Shown: one piece after another, positions 1-9,158 of the stretch | How positions within the stretch are numbered: position 1 is the first letter of the stretch | Layout: each line of letters begins with the position of its first letter | Source: Pseudomonas japonica | Lineage (GTDB): Bacteria > Pseudomonadota > Gammaproteobacteria > Pseudomonadales > Pseudomonadaceae | Length of the DNA: 64,000 nt | Direction: 5' to 3' | NCBI RefSeq assembly: GCF_013522925.1 | Contig: NZ_JAAMQU010000004.1 | Location: 310,001 to 374,000 of the forward strand | Translations under genes and position numbers: made by a program | Notes under the pieces: generated by a model | Told to the model about the DNA's origin: nothing | The model's input: the letters and a program-made list of their open reading frames with translations, nothing else | Databases searched by the model: none

Positions 1-544
1 TGCCGCGGGGCCCCAGATCTCGGACGAGGCCGCGGCTGAAACCCGTCAGCGCGCCCTTGGTCAGGGTGTAGGCTGATGCCGTGCCGAACGCGGCGTGCTG
101 CACCATCGAGCTGCCGATATGGATGATGCGTCCGCCCTCCCCCATATGCCGTAGCGCTTCCTGAGTCGCGACAAATACACCCGTCACGTTTACCGCGAGA
201 ATGCGTTGAAAGTCTTCAAACGCGATCTCTTCCGGCGCACCTAGCACACTGATGCCCGCGTTGTTGACGAGGATATCAATCGCCCCGAAGCGCGCAGCGA
301 CCTTACTAACGGCGGCACGTACCGCTTCCGGGTTTCCTGCATCAGCTGCCAGTGAAAATGCTTGGCCGCCTTCGGCATGAATCTGCTGTACAACTGCTTC
401 GGCGCGTTCAGGCGACGCATGATAAGTGATAGCGACGGTAGCCCCGTCTGCTGCCAGCCGCTTGGCAATGGCCGCGCCGATGCTGCGCGAGCCTCCAGTA
501 ACCAGTGCGACTTTGCCGGAGAGTGGACGATTGATGGTGGTCAT
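1..544 (-). CDS. SDR family oxidoreductase, 3' end cut off by window edge
   Basis: Classical short-chain dehydrogenase/reductase, NAD(P)-dependent, cytoplasmic; the substrate cannot be told. The reverse strand reads from an ATG at 544 with no stop before base 1, giving about 181 residues of a usual 250. Seen: the Rossmann glycine motif TGGSRSIG near residue 15, NNAG near residue 95, the catalytic Ser in GSSM and YxxxK in YTLTK near residues 145-165. The C-terminal substrate loop lies outside the window. It is divergent from the LysR gene that starts at 656, and such LysR proteins commonly control the adjacent dehydrogenase; that link is inference. Confidence 0.9.
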   Translation of the reverse strand, partial: MTTINRPLSGKVALVTGGSRSIGAAIAKRLAADGATVAITYHASPERAEAVVQQIHAEGGQAFSLAADAGNPEAVRAAVSKVAARFGAIDILVNNAGISVLGAPEEIAFEDFQRILAVNVTGVFVATQEALRHMGEGGRIIHIGSSMVQHAAFGTASAYTLTKGALTGFSRGLVRDLGPRG

Positions 545-655
545 GGTTACGCCTCGGTCTGTGAAGTAGATGAGCCTATGAGACGCTTTTGAATCTTTCC
601 CCAGTAGTAGGAAGTAGATAGAATTACTTTCAATGGATGCTTGAAGGTATGGATA

Positions 656-1588
656 ATGGAAACCTTGGGAAACCTGCTTTCATTTGTTCGCAGCGCCGAA
701 GCTGGCAGTTTCTCTGCCGCGGCGCGTCATCTGAGCCTTACGCCCGCGGCAGTAAGTCGCAACGTCGCTCAGCTGGAAGCGAACCTTGGCGTTCGCCTGT
801 TTCAACGCAGCACACGCAAGTTGACCCTGACGGAAGCTGGGGAACGGTTCCTAAGGAACCTGGGTTCGGGGCTCGAGAGTGTCCAGGCAGCGATCGATGA
901 CGTTGTCAGCAGTGCCGGTGAGCCTTCGGGCGTACTTCGCCTTACGGCTGCTCCTGGCTTTGGGCAAGACTTCCTGCTGCCACTAATGCCTGAATTCTTG
1001 AAGAGGTTTCCCAATGTGATCCCTGAATGGAGCCTGGAAAACCGACAGGTCGACCTGGTTGCCGAAGGGTTCGATGCTGCCATCGGTGGTGGCTTCGAGC
1101 TTGTACCGGGCCTGGTTGCGAGAAACCTCGCGCCCGCTCACCTGATCCTGGTCGCCTCAAGAGAATATCTCGCTCAAAACGGTCATATCCACCAGATCAA
1201 GGAGTTGAACGGGCTAGAGCACTTGGCCATGCGGTCGGCACACACCGGCAAGATCAGGAGCTGGATGCTTCAGGGCCCCGATGGGCAACAGCACCCCCTG
1301 GAGGTACGCCCAAGAATGCTGATCAACGATCCAGGAGCACTGAGTCACTGTGCACGCCTGGGCTTGGGTGTCGCGTTGCTTGCTGTTCCCGACATACTTC
1401 CCTTCCTTAAGGCCGGCACCCTGGTAAGGGTTTTGCCAGGCTGGTATGCAGACGCAGGGCAAATCTCCCTGTATTTCTCAAGCCAAAAACTGCTGCCTGC
1501 TAAAACCAGAGCATTTGTTGATTTCCTAGTCAGCCATGCTCGAGAGCAGGCTTGGGCTCATCAGCTGGATGCACGGCGTCTGAGTTAA
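656..1588 (+). CDS. LysR family transcriptional regulator
   Basis: DNA-binding regulator with an N-terminal winged helix (residues about 1-60, including SFSAAARHLSLTPAAVSR) and a periplasmic-binding-protein-like effector domain. I start at the ATG at 656 (METLGNLLSFVRSAE) because this fits the family N-terminus; the reading frame is open back to a TTG at 641 that adds five unconvincing residues. Length, about 310 residues, is normal. It resembles the PA0477/CrgA-like LysR group that often sits divergently from an oxidoreductase, as here with the SDR gene ending upstream on the other strand. The 111-base gap between the two starts would hold the shared promoter. The inducer is unknown. Confidence 0.9.
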   Translation: METLGNLLSFVRSAEAGSFSAAARHLSLTPAAVSRNVAQLEANLGVRLFQRSTRKLTLTEAGERFLRNLGSGLESVQAAIDDVVSSAGEPSGVLRLTAAPGFGQDFLLPLMPEFLKRFPNVIPEWSLENRQVDLVAEGFDAAIGGGFELVPGLVARNLAPAHLILVASREYLAQNGHIHQIKELNGLEHLAMRSAHTGKIRSWMLQGPDGQQHPLEVRPRMLINDPGALSHCARLGLGVALLAVPDILPFLKAGTLVRVLPGWYADAGQISLYFSSQKLLPAKTRAFVDFLVSHAREQAWAHQLDARRLS

Positions 1589-1750
1589 GGAAACCTGCTA
1601 AGGCTTAACCCTCGTACCTTGTAGTGATTGAGTAGAGCAGTAAAAGGTACGGGTGTTATGGTAAACCGACCGTCCGGGCCACCTACGGCTATGAGCAGCT
1701 ACCGTAGCTCGTCACAGGCGGCTCCCGGCCAATTTCTTCGCGCTTTGGCC

Positions 1751-1768
1751 GGCTGCTATGGGTTGTAG
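1751..1768 (+). repeat. Dispersed GGC-GCTATGGGT repeat, degenerate copy
   Basis: GGCTGCTATGGGTTGTAG matches the left half of a repeat found in better form at 23490-23513, 27641-27668 and 33986-34006. Here the right arm is mutated. It lies in the 289-base gap 1589-1877 between the LysR gene and the convergent gajB end; no gene, tRNA or clear terminator was seen in the rest of that gap. Confidence 0.45.
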
Positions 1769-1877
1769 ATGGCTGCTTTCGCCTCTTAGCCACGCGAAAT
1801 TCCAGTCAGATCGAATGCAAGCGTGTGCTCACGTGGGTGCAAATACGCATGATCGACCGAGCCTGGTTATCCCATCG

Positions 1878-3595
1878 TTACTGTGCTGCCGCCTCGATGA
1901 AGCCAGCGTTGATCAAGTCTGCGCGCATTGCACACAAGCAGCTGTTGGGGACAGCAAGCCAGAAGAGGTTTTTCGCTCTCGTCAGTGCCACGTAGCCGAT
2001 TCGACCGTCTTCCGTAGCCGTGCCGGCCAGCAATGCGCTGATGTTGGCCCTGGTCGCGACGTAGAGCACTGCGTCGATGGATTCGCCTTTAACCTGATGA
2101 ACAGTTTCAACTCTCAAGCCATGAGGGTCCTGGTCACCAGCTTTGGCGCCGCTGAGCGCGACGTCATCCAAGCGCTTCTTGGCCATCTTATTTCCGAACG
2201 TAGCAACTGTTTTCAGCGCGAACAGTTGATCAGTTTGGGTAAGCAAGGCGCGCAGGTTAGCGACCAGCTTCGGATGCCATTGTGCTCTGGCTTGGAGCGA
2301 AGAAGACGGCAGCCCAGTTTCGGCATCGCGGGTAAATGCCCACAGCAACCGCCTAAGTCCCAGCATCCAGGCTTCATGGGGCGACCCCTGCAGCTTCGAG
2401 CTGAGTCCGGGCGGGGCATCGTCGATAAGAGTCACAACAGCGTTGCATACCAGACGGAAAGCATCCTGATAGCGATGCAGTTGATCGCGGGCCAGTGCAG
2501 CCTCTGCAAAAAGGTTCACAACTCCCTGCCCTGGGGCGCCTTTAGTGCCTGCAAGCTTGGCGGCGCGATCCGTGTTCCTGCTAAGAATGACAGCATCTGC
2601 TGCCTGTATGCCCAGTTCGTCGAGACGAACTTTGAAAGCGCTGATCAGCTTAGGGTGCTCGGCGTCGTTGTACCCTACGAAAAATGCTCCACCTTGCCCT
2701 AGTTGCCTGTCTGGTTCATCGTTTCGGCCGCAGAGGCGGTTGGCTATATCGATAATTGGAGGGAGGGAGCGGTAGTTGCGAGTAAGTTTGTAGGCTTTCA
2801 CCCCCGGGCGGTTGGCGTAGGTTTCCAAAAACCTGCCATCAGCACCGGCGAAGGCAAAGATGCCTTGGTTAACGTCACCGATCAGTGATATCTGCACACC
2901 CGCCTCGATAAGTAACTCCAAGGTCACTCTGTGCATCGTACCCAGATCCTGTGATTCGTCGATCAGAATCTGCGGATAGCGGGTGGCCAATGCCCTTAGA
3001 ATGGCAGGCTGTTGAAGCAGCGTTCTAATTACCCAGTAGCGCCCTAGGTCATGGGTATATGCACCGGTGCGCCCCAGCTTTTCGATTAGATCCCTGGCCC
3101 GTCCGCGATCAAGCTGCTCGACCCCCCCGGGAGTGTCGATGAAGAAGCTGGACTTTCCATTCTCTACGCCTACCTGCACATCCTTGATCGGGATAGGGCG
3201 CTCGGTTTTGCTCGTCCAGTACTGGAAGCTACTTAAGAACGCCTCTGAGCCCGATACAAGATAGGGAGTCCGTGTGGCGCCCATAGTGCGGTAGGCATGG
3301 GGACGTAGAACATGTTGGGTGAAGAATCCGTCTAGCGTGTCTACTTCTACACGCCTGCGATTAGCGTCGTCCGGCAGATCCATGGTGAGCTCTGCGTACC
3401 CCTTGTTGAAGGTGTTGACGGCTACATTGGAAAACGACAACAGCGCAACCCGGCCGCGGGATCGGCCAGCTTCTGCCGAATGGCGAGCAGCCGCCGAATA
3501 GCTGTGGCTGTTTTTCCACTGCCGGCGCAAGCCGTGACCGCCATAGGTTCTAAGGGTGCTTCGATTACAGCTTTCTGCTCGTCGGATAGCTTCAT
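1878..3595 (-). pseudogene. gajB: GajB-like UvrD/Rep helicase of a Gabija system, frameshifted
   Basis: Superfamily 1A helicase partner of GajA. From the ATG at 3595 the first frame gives SDEQKAVIEAP (Q motif) and the Walker A AGSGKTATA, then runs into a stop. The rest continues in the next frame from about 3460 down: SFSNVAVNTF (motif Ia), LIDESQDL (II), LIGDVNQGIFAF (III), LTRNYRS (IV), VHQVKGES (V), YVALTRAKN (VI). Restoring one C to the CCC run (GGG at 3458-3460 on the plus strand) rejoins the frames as LADPRGRVALLSF, about 571 residues. The ATG overlaps the gajA stop as ATGA, so the two were translationally coupled. The break is either a real one-base deletion or a sequencing error. Without it the helicase would look complete; with it only about 55 residues are made. 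Confidence 0.85.
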
Positions 3596-5484
3596 GCCTT
3601 GTCCGCACCCTGGCAAACGTGCCGGATTGCTTGCTCGAGATACTCTGGAACCTTGCATCCGGGCGTTAGAGCAACCTGTTCGGCAAGCGCTTGACCGAAG
3701 CGGCCCTTCTGCACATTGCTACTGGTATCTTTGCGCTCGAACATCCCGCAGAACAGCGCCTTGGCTTTGGCAGTGTTGTCCGGCGCGCTGTCCACGATTT
3801 TCCGCAGCGCCGCCGATATCCTAGGGTGAAGCTCGGCCAGTGCATTCAGCATGACGTCCCGGTTTTCCGCCAGTAGCGCCAGATCGTACTCAAGGGTCTT
3901 CACCCCGTGGTGTACCTTCACAAATTGATCTTCGGATTCCTTCATTTTCAACGTATTGCTAGATATCCGAACAACTTCGCCAAGCGCAGGATATGCAGCT
4001 TTTAGCTTCTTCTTTTTCTTCGGCTCGCCACCTTCGTCGGCCAGCTGCTCGGCTTCATCCCCATTTTCTGGGTCTGCTTCGTCGAGGTAAGCGGCCTCCG
4101 CAAGCAGCTCCTCCTGGATCTCCTCGGCGGGTCGCTCAAACCCAGCGGGTTCATGTACCTGTTCTTCTTCGAACGGGTCTGCATCGGTGATGACCGAGAC
4201 GGGGATTCGCAGCCCCTTCTCTCCAAACAACGGCAGGAACGAGTCGAAATTCAGCCCCTCGACGCTGATGAGACTGATGCCGTATTCCCTCAAGTCGAAT
4301 CCCAAGATCTTCGCAAGCGCGTCGACCAGCATGAGTTCTGCGGCGCCCTCTACGAAAATGACGCGGCGGGCGAAAAACAGCTCAGCTCGGGTCACGTCCA
4401 AGTAGCGCTCCAGTTTCTCCCGCTTGCCTTTCAAGAACGGGATATCACGTGGAAAGAAGGTCTCCACACCGGCTCCGTTCTCGACTAAGCACACTAGGGA
4501 CTCAAGCTTCGAATTGCTGGCGAAGTTCGGCGAGTGGCTGGTGACGAACAATTGAACCGGCTTTTCACCTTCTTTGGTCGGAATGCCGGCCAAGTAGCTC
4601 AGAAGAACACGCTGCAGTTGGGGGTGTAGGTGGGCTTCCGGTTCCTCTACGATCAAGCTTCGGTACGCTGCATCAGGATTTTTAGCCAGTTCGCTGAGCA
4701 CCACTGCCATGAAAATCAAGTTGTTAAAGCCAAGGCCATTTTGCTCAATTTCCATGGACTGAGCAGTCAGGGAGAGGCGGGCGGAGAGGCGCTGGAAATC
4801 GGTTGCGCTGAGCCCGACGGCCAGTACCTGCGCCAGCTGCTCACCCATCATGGAGCCGTGCCGCGTGGAGATCGCAGCATGGGTGCTTTTGATCGCCTTG
4901 TCCTGCTGCAACTGCTTATCTAGTTCTTTCAACGCAGTGGTGATCGCCTCACGCCCTTCGTCATCGGTCAGGAGGTGAAGTAGGCGAGCCAATTGGCTGT
5001 TGCGGCTTGGACGCAGCCCTTGGGCAGCGTCACGAAGAGGTTGTAGGTAGACGCCGCGTAGGTTTTCCATCATGTCCGAGGTGAGCGGGATGTCCTGGTG
5101 ATCTCCACACCACCGTTTCACACGGAAGCGGCCGGTCTGATCCGCATCGGTGTACCTGACGTGGATATGCGCTTCCATGGCGTTTTCAGCGCCAGGCTGC
5201 AGCGCCGCGATGAAGTCGGCTTCGTCGTCGTGACTGAGATCCTTGAAGATGAAGTGGAAGCTAATGTCGCCTTCGGGTTCACCCTCTATAGGTCGATGAC
5301 GGTCGGCAATATCGAGACGGGGATAAGGCTCCTCATGCCCGGCCAAGAGGGTCCGGAGAGCATCCACTACGGCGCTTTTCCCCACGTTGTTAGGGCCGAC
5401 AAGAACGTTCAGTCCAGGCTGGAATTTCAGCTTGGTGTCACGCAACTTGCGGAAGTTTTTTATGGTAAGTTCAGCTAGGTACAT
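3592..5484 (-). CDS. gajA: GajA-like OLD-family ATPase/TOPRIM endonuclease (Gabija defence)
   Basis: 630-residue class 2 OLD nuclease. Seen: N-terminal ABC-type ATPase with Walker A GPNNVGKS (about 32-39), Walker B LIVEEPEAHLHP (near 280) and a downstream H-loop-like TSHSPNF; then the TOPRIM domain with FVEGAAE (near 375, catalytic Glu) and SVITDADP (near 430, metal-binding DxD). The C-terminal part holds an acidic, lysine-rich insert (GGEPKKKKKLK). In the family, GajA is a DNA endonuclease held back by nucleotides and released on phage infection, and GajB is the helicase partner. The downstream helicase gene overlaps by 4 bases, the usual Gabija order. The gene lies 93 bases downstream of the 111-residue protein gene on the same strand, so co-transcription is possible. 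A stand-alone OLD nuclease is less likely given the partner. Confidence 0.85.
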   Translation of the reverse strand: MYLAELTIKNFRKLRDTKLKFQPGLNVLVGPNNVGKSAVVDALRTLLAGHEEPYPRLDIADRHRPIEGEPEGDISFHFIFKDLSHDDEADFIAALQPGAENAMEAHIHVRYTDADQTGRFRVKRWCGDHQDIPLTSDMMENLRGVYLQPLRDAAQGLRPSRNSQLARLLHLLTDDEGREAITTALKELDKQLQQDKAIKSTHAAISTRHGSMMGEQLAQVLAVGLSATDFQRLSARLSLTAQSMEIEQNGLGFNNLIFMAVVLSELAKNPDAAYRSLIVEEPEAHLHPQLQRVLLSYLAGIPTKEGEKPVQLFVTSHSPNFASNSKLESLVCLVENGAGVETFFPRDIPFLKGKREKLERYLDVTRAELFFARRVIFVEGAAELMLVDALAKILGFDLREYGISLISVEGLNFDSFLPLFGEKGLRIPVSVITDADPFEEEQVHEPAGFERPAEEIQEELLAEAAYLDEADPENGDEAEQLADEGGEPKKKKKLKAAYPALGEVVRISSNTLKMKESEDQFVKVHHGVKTLEYDLALLAENRDVMLNALAELHPRISAALRKIVDSAPDNTAKAKALFCGMFERKDTSSNVQKGRFGQALAEQVALTPGCKVPEYLEQAIRHVCQGADKA

Positions 5485-5577
5485 GAGTAGGGCCCCATCC
5501 TTGATGGCACCTTTATCGGCCGAAGCCAGTTAAGCCTGAGCAAAATAACTTAGAAAGGCAGGTCGCTATCTGACGTC

Positions 5578-5913
5578 TTATTTGGGCTTGACCGACACCA
5601 CGTCCACATACCGGAATTTCTTCCGCGCCGCCTTCACGGCCTCCTGCTCCGCCAGCAATGTGCTGAGCGTATCCGCCTCATGCAGGAGCTCCTGCGTCTC
5701 GCCTTCAAAGACATTACCTACCCGGAGCGTGACCTTGAGTCTGGGCGTGAACGCCTTCTCGACCTTCCTTTTCTTCGCTGCAGCCGCCGGCGGCACAATG
5801 ACCACGTCCGGAATAGCCTCCATGGGATCGGGGATGTGTACATGCGTGGGCGCAGGCGCCTCCGCGGCGCCAAACAGGGCGCGGCGCATTTCTTCTTCGG
5901 TCAGGTCGGTCAT
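5578..5913 (-). CDS. Conserved 111-residue protein, copy 1
   Basis: I do not recognise a named family. The product starts MTDLTEEEMRRALFGAA, has a Pro/Ala-rich stretch THVHIPDPMEAIPDVVIVP, a basic patch KKRKVEK, and a C-terminal half of likely beta strands and one helix (LKVTLRVG, TLSTLLAEQEAVKAARKKF). No signal peptide or membrane segment. A second copy lies at 43113-43448; by eye 98 of 111 residues are identical and the similarity extends into the upstream leader (AGCGTGGCGTAGCGCC). Position here is between gajA and the KfrA-like gene. The two near-identical copies point to duplication or dispersal within Pseudomonas; the function is unknown. Confidence 0.7.
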   Translation of the reverse strand: MTDLTEEEMRRALFGAAEAPAPTHVHIPDPMEAIPDVVIVPPAAAAKKRKVEKAFTPRLKVTLRVGNVFEGETQELLHEADTLSTLLAEQEAVKAARKKFRYVDVVSVKPK

Positions 5914-6062
5914 GGCTGTCCCGATGTGTTAAATCTGGAGCGTGGCGTAGCGCCGGCGCACATGCAGCGGTGGATCATAGACTGCTTCAGGTTCAGTTGA
6001 ACGGTGCTTCAGCGAGCGGCTTCCTTATTACACAGTATTCAGCTTCATGCCGAATCCTCAGC

Positions 6063-7034
6063 TCACCCCTGCCCTTCCGCTTTCGCTTGCAACAGCACCT
6101 CATACCGGGCCTCGAGCCGTTCATGGGCTTTCTGCAGCTGCTGCAATTGCGCGGCGGCACTGTCGGCCTGCGCGCGGAACCCGGCGCTCTCTTCCTTGGC
6201 CTCCGAGCGCTGCACCCGTAGCCGATCGACCATGTCGCGACTCTGCCCCAGTTCGCGAGTCAGTCGATCCGTCTCCAGCCTGGCGGCATCGCGCACCCGG
6301 CTGGTTTCCTTCATCAGGTGGTTGGAGGTGCTCTCGAAGATATCGGCCTGGCGGCTGACCTCGGCGCGCAGTGCGGCGTTTTCTTCCTGGTGCACGGCCT
6401 GCAACCTCGCCAGCTCAGCGGCGTGGGTGGCCGTCAGCCGCTCCTGCTCCGCTTGATGAGCCGTGCTGACCCGGTCCAGCTCTTCGCGGTGGCGCTGGTC
6501 CTGTGCTTGATGCTGCGCGCTCAGCTCAGCGAACTCCGCTTTGAGGGTTTCGTTCTCCCCCTGCCCACGGTCCAGCTGCCCATTGAGCCGCTGCACCTGC
6601 TCGGTGAGCAACGCGATCTGCCGTTCCTGATCCGCAAAGCGCCCCGCGGCCTGCTCTGCTTCCACCCGCGCTTCGGCGGCCTCCCGCTGCGCCTGCTCGG
6701 CCACCTGCTGGTAGTGCGAGCGCTCGATAGCGTAGGCCTGCGTCGCTTCGTTCAGCGCCACATCCCACACCGCATCGAGCGCCTGACCGACCGCCTCGGG
6801 AATCCCCGGCCGCTTCAGCCGCGCATTCAGCAGCGGCCCGGTGCGCGCCCAGAACTGCTTCACCTCATCTCCCACCACGTTCGGCGAGGCACTGACCCCG
6901 TGGTCCTCGAGGATCCGCGCACGGATCGCCGTCACCGATACCTCGGCCCCGGCCTCGAGCAGCTGCCCGGCGTAATGCCGCACCAGGTCGCGGGTTTTCG
7001 GCAGGCCGCTGCGGGTGGCAGAAGGTGTATTCAC
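6063..7034 (-). CDS. KfrA-like DNA-binding coiled-coil protein
   Basis: About 323 residues. The N-terminal about 100 residues (TRDLVRHYAGQLLEAGAEVSV, then SPNVVGDEVKQFW) match the KfrA_N DNA-binding domain; the rest is a long Ala/Glu/Gln-rich coiled coil (EQAQREAAEARVEAEQAAG and following). KfrA was described from IncP plasmids as an autoregulated, nucleoid-like binding protein; chromosomal relatives are common in Pseudomonas. I choose the GTG at 7034 (VNTPSATRSG), preceded by GGAG at a 7-base spacing. The frame is open to an ATG at 7124, but that would place the palindrome at 7102-7127 inside the coding region. The downstream neighbour on the same strand is the 111-residue protein. Confidence 0.75.
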   Translation of the reverse strand: MNTPSATRSGLPKTRDLVRHYAGQLLEAGAEVSVTAIRARILEDHGVSASPNVVGDEVKQFWARTGPLLNARLKRPGIPEAVGQALDAVWDVALNEATQAYAIERSHYQQVAEQAQREAAEARVEAEQAAGRFADQERQIALLTEQVQRLNGQLDRGQGENETLKAEFAELSAQHQAQDQRHREELDRVSTAHQAEQERLTATHAAELARLQAVHQEENAALRAEVSRQADIFESTSNHLMKETSRVRDAARLETDRLTRELGQSRDMVDRLRVQRSEAKEESAGFRAQADSAAAQLQQLQKAHERLEARYEVLLQAKAEGQG

Positions 7035-7101
7035 GAAAGTGCTCCAGGTGAACGGATTAAACAGCTTCTTCAACAGCCCGGTTTTGCAGGGCCAAGCCCC
7101 T

Positions 7102-7127
7102 GTTTTGGGCCGCGAACGGGCCAAAAC
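7102..7127. promoter_or_regulatory. Palindrome upstream of the KfrA-like gene, putative autoregulatory operator
   Basis: GTTTTGGGCC and GGGCCAAAAC face each other across 6 bases (7102-7127) with a single mismatched position in each arm. It sits about 70 bases upstream of the preferred GTG start. KfrA proteins repress their own promoter through inverted repeats, so an operator role is plausible; binding is inferred. Confidence 0.5.
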
Positions 7128-7199
7128 GGCCCGAATAGGGGAAAGTCAGGATAATTATATCCTTACTGCAAGTGATATGAAAAATATCGTCATGATAAA

Positions 7200-7232
7200 A
7201 AATTCGTGATTACCTCCAGATATCACGAATTT
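7200..7232 (-). terminator. Perfect 11-bp inverted repeat with T-run on the minus strand
   Basis: AAATTCGTGAT (7200-7210) and ATCACGAATTT (7222-7232) pair perfectly around an 11-base loop; read on the minus strand the stem is followed by TTTTTTA, the form of an intrinsic terminator. No gene on the minus strand ends nearby, so it may close an unrecognised transcript or be an operator. The surrounding stretch 7128-7562 is clearly more AT-rich than its neighbours; a 78-codon frame at 7282-7518 exists there but has no family resemblance or convincing ribosome site. Confidence 0.45.
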
Positions 7233-7562
7233 AATCTCCTGCTCCAACCCTTAGGCACAGTCATTAAAGCTCAGTAAAGGAATGATATTATTTAATAGAG
7301 GAACCGCACTGAGTAGCAGCATTGACTGTCATGCAACTTTTCCAAATAACAGCCAGGCCAACATACCCCTATCCCAATCTTCCGAGAACAATCAGCTCAT
7401 CGTTGAGGCAAACATCTCCGAAGTAGAAACGCTCTCTATCTTTAAACGCTTTATTGTGATTTCGTCGAGACAAGTCGAAAGAACAAAAAAGGTAATAAGA
7501 TCAAGGCTCAAGTCTTGACGAACTGACAAATGGCTTCAAGAAAATGGCCGGATCGCCGATAA

Positions 7563-9158
7563 GTGGTTACCAAAATGCCACTACGATGCCCACTCATGGC
7601 TTCCTTCGTCCTGCGTCGCTTCCTCGGTCTTCACCAAGCATGGCTCGATTCGCTCTTCATTGCCCTCCTCGGCACTGGTGTGCTGACGCTCTGCATCGAG
7701 CTTGATTTTTATGAAGTACTAACACAGTTCAACGCCCGACATGAGCGGTGGCAGGCGGATGAAGTGTTCCTTGCTTTTGTTGTGGTCGGCTGGTGTGGAT
7801 TGATCTTTGGTATCCGCCGCATAGCCGAGCTGCGGCGAGAAATCCGCAGTAGACGCCTGGCGGAACAAGCTGCGCTAGAAATGGCTACTCATGATCCATT
7901 GACGCGACTGCCCAACCGCAGGGGGCTGGATCTGAATTTTCATTCTCGAAGACTGAATCCGAACGAGCCCTTCTTCCTGGTAGTGTTCGATCTTGACGGT
8001 TTTAAATCCGTCAACGACGTCTACGGGCACAGCGCTGGTGACAGGCTTTTACAAGAACTCGCCTGTCGCATACGCACGGTGTTACCGGAAGGCGACTTCG
8101 CCTGTCGCTTGGGTGGTGATGAATTTGCCTTGATTATCCGGTCAGCAAAGACCCCGGAATCTGCTAGCTGCCTTCTGGCCCAGCTGACACCCCTCCTCTC
8201 CAGCCCGGTGACGTTTGATTCTGTACGTCTTGTAGCGGCGAGCACGTATGGCGTTGCTGAATATCCCAAGGACGGTGAAAGCTTGAGCAGCCTCCTTCGC
8301 CGCGCGGACCTGGCCCTTTACCAAGGCAAGCACGATGGTAAGGGCACCATTTGTTTCTTTGACGCGCGTCGTGATTGCCGCCTGGAGGAGCAATCACAAG
8401 CTACGCAGTTGTTACGTGAGGCCCTTGACAATGGGTATCTGAGCCTGGCTTATCAGCCGATCGTCACGGTAAAGGGGGAGCGGGTTGTTGGCTTTGAAGC
8501 CTTAGCCAGGCTAACTCATCCTTTGCATGGGGACATTCCGCCCTCCATATTTATTCCGGCCGCCGAGCGCTCAGGCTTGATGCGGGATGTAACAAACCTT
8601 TTGCTGGAGCGCGCTTGCAGAGAGGCTCACGGGTGGCCTGTACACCTATCGTTGGCATTCAATTTAAGTGCACTGGACCTGCGGGATGAATGGTTAGTAC
8701 AACGAGTGCAAACCGCACTCCAGCGAAGCGGCCTTGCCCCTAACAGGCTGGAGTTAGAGGTCACGGAAACAGCGGTTGTGGGTAACATTGCGTTGGCTAG
8801 AAAGCACCTTGAAGCGCTACGGGGCATGGGAATCCGTATTGCAATGGATGATTTCGGAACGGGCTATTCAAGCTTGGCCCAGCTTGGCAACCTCAATTTT
8901 GACAAGCTTAAAATTGATCGATCGTTCATAAATACCGTACTGGAAAATGATAAAAATGGCCGTATCGTCAGAGCCATTATTCACCTGAGCGAAGGTTTGG
9001 CGTTACCTGCAGTGGCTGAAGGCGTTGAAAGCCAAGGCCAAGCGCAATGGCTCATCGAGGCGGGCTGTCCCTTGGCGCAAGGGTATCTATTCAGCAAACC
9101 TCTAACGGAGGCCAAACTCCGCGAGCTGTTGAGCGCACCCTTGTCGGACCACGGTTGA
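7563..9158 (+). CDS. GGDEF-EAL protein (cyclic di-GMP synthase/phosphodiesterase), membrane bound
   Basis: About 520-531 residues. Two N-terminal membrane segments (SLFIALLGTGVLTLCIEL and EVFLAFVVVGWCGLIFGI) are joined to a GGDEF domain (THDPLTRLPNRRGL, DLDGFKSVNDVYGH, LGGDEFALI) and an EAL domain (GFEALARL, LEVTETAVV, MDDFGTGYSSL, KIDRSFI, AEGVES). Both active-site signatures are intact, so it could make or break cyclic di-GMP; the balance cannot be told. There is no recognised sensory domain between the membrane segments beyond a short loop. The start is uncertain: GTG at 7563, or ATGs at 7575 and 7596. It appears monocistronic. Confidence 0.92.
   Translation: MVTKMPLRCPLMASFVLRRFLGLHQAWLDSLFIALLGTGVLTLCIELDFYEVLTQFNARHERWQADEVFLAFVVVGWCGLIFGIRRIAELRREIRSRRLAEQAALEMATHDPLTRLPNRRGLDLNFHSRRLNPNEPFFLVVFDLDGFKSVNDVYGHSAGDRLLQELACRIRTVLPEGDFACRLGGDEFALIIRSAKTPESASCLLAQLTPLLSSPVTFDSVRLVAASTYGVAEYPKDGESLSSLLRRADLALYQGKHDGKGTICFFDARRDCRLEEQSQATQLLREALDNGYLSLAYQPIVTVKGERVVGFEALARLTHPLHGDIPPSIFIPAAERSGLMRDVTNLLLERACREAHGWPVHLSLAFNLSALDLRDEWLVQRVQTALQRSGLAPNRLELEVTETAVVGNIALARKHLEALRGMGIRIAMDDFGTGYSSLAQLGNLNFDKLKIDRSFINTVLENDKNGRIVRAIIHLSEGLALPAVAEGVESQGQAQWLIEAGCPLAQGYLFSKPLTEAKLRELLSAPLSDHG

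Noticed and set aside
3440-3480. Programmed -1 frameshifting to explain gajB
   Set aside because: No slippery heptamer in frame and no obvious downstream structure; a one-base loss in a C-run explains it more simply.
6318-7154. 278-codon plus-strand frame antisense to the KfrA-like gene
   Set aside because: Lies wholly opposite a coiled-coil gene with skewed codon use; the product has no family character.
7282-7518. 78-codon plus-strand frame in the AT-rich gap
   Set aside because: No ribosome site, no recognisable domain and composition typical of chance frames in AT-rich DNA.
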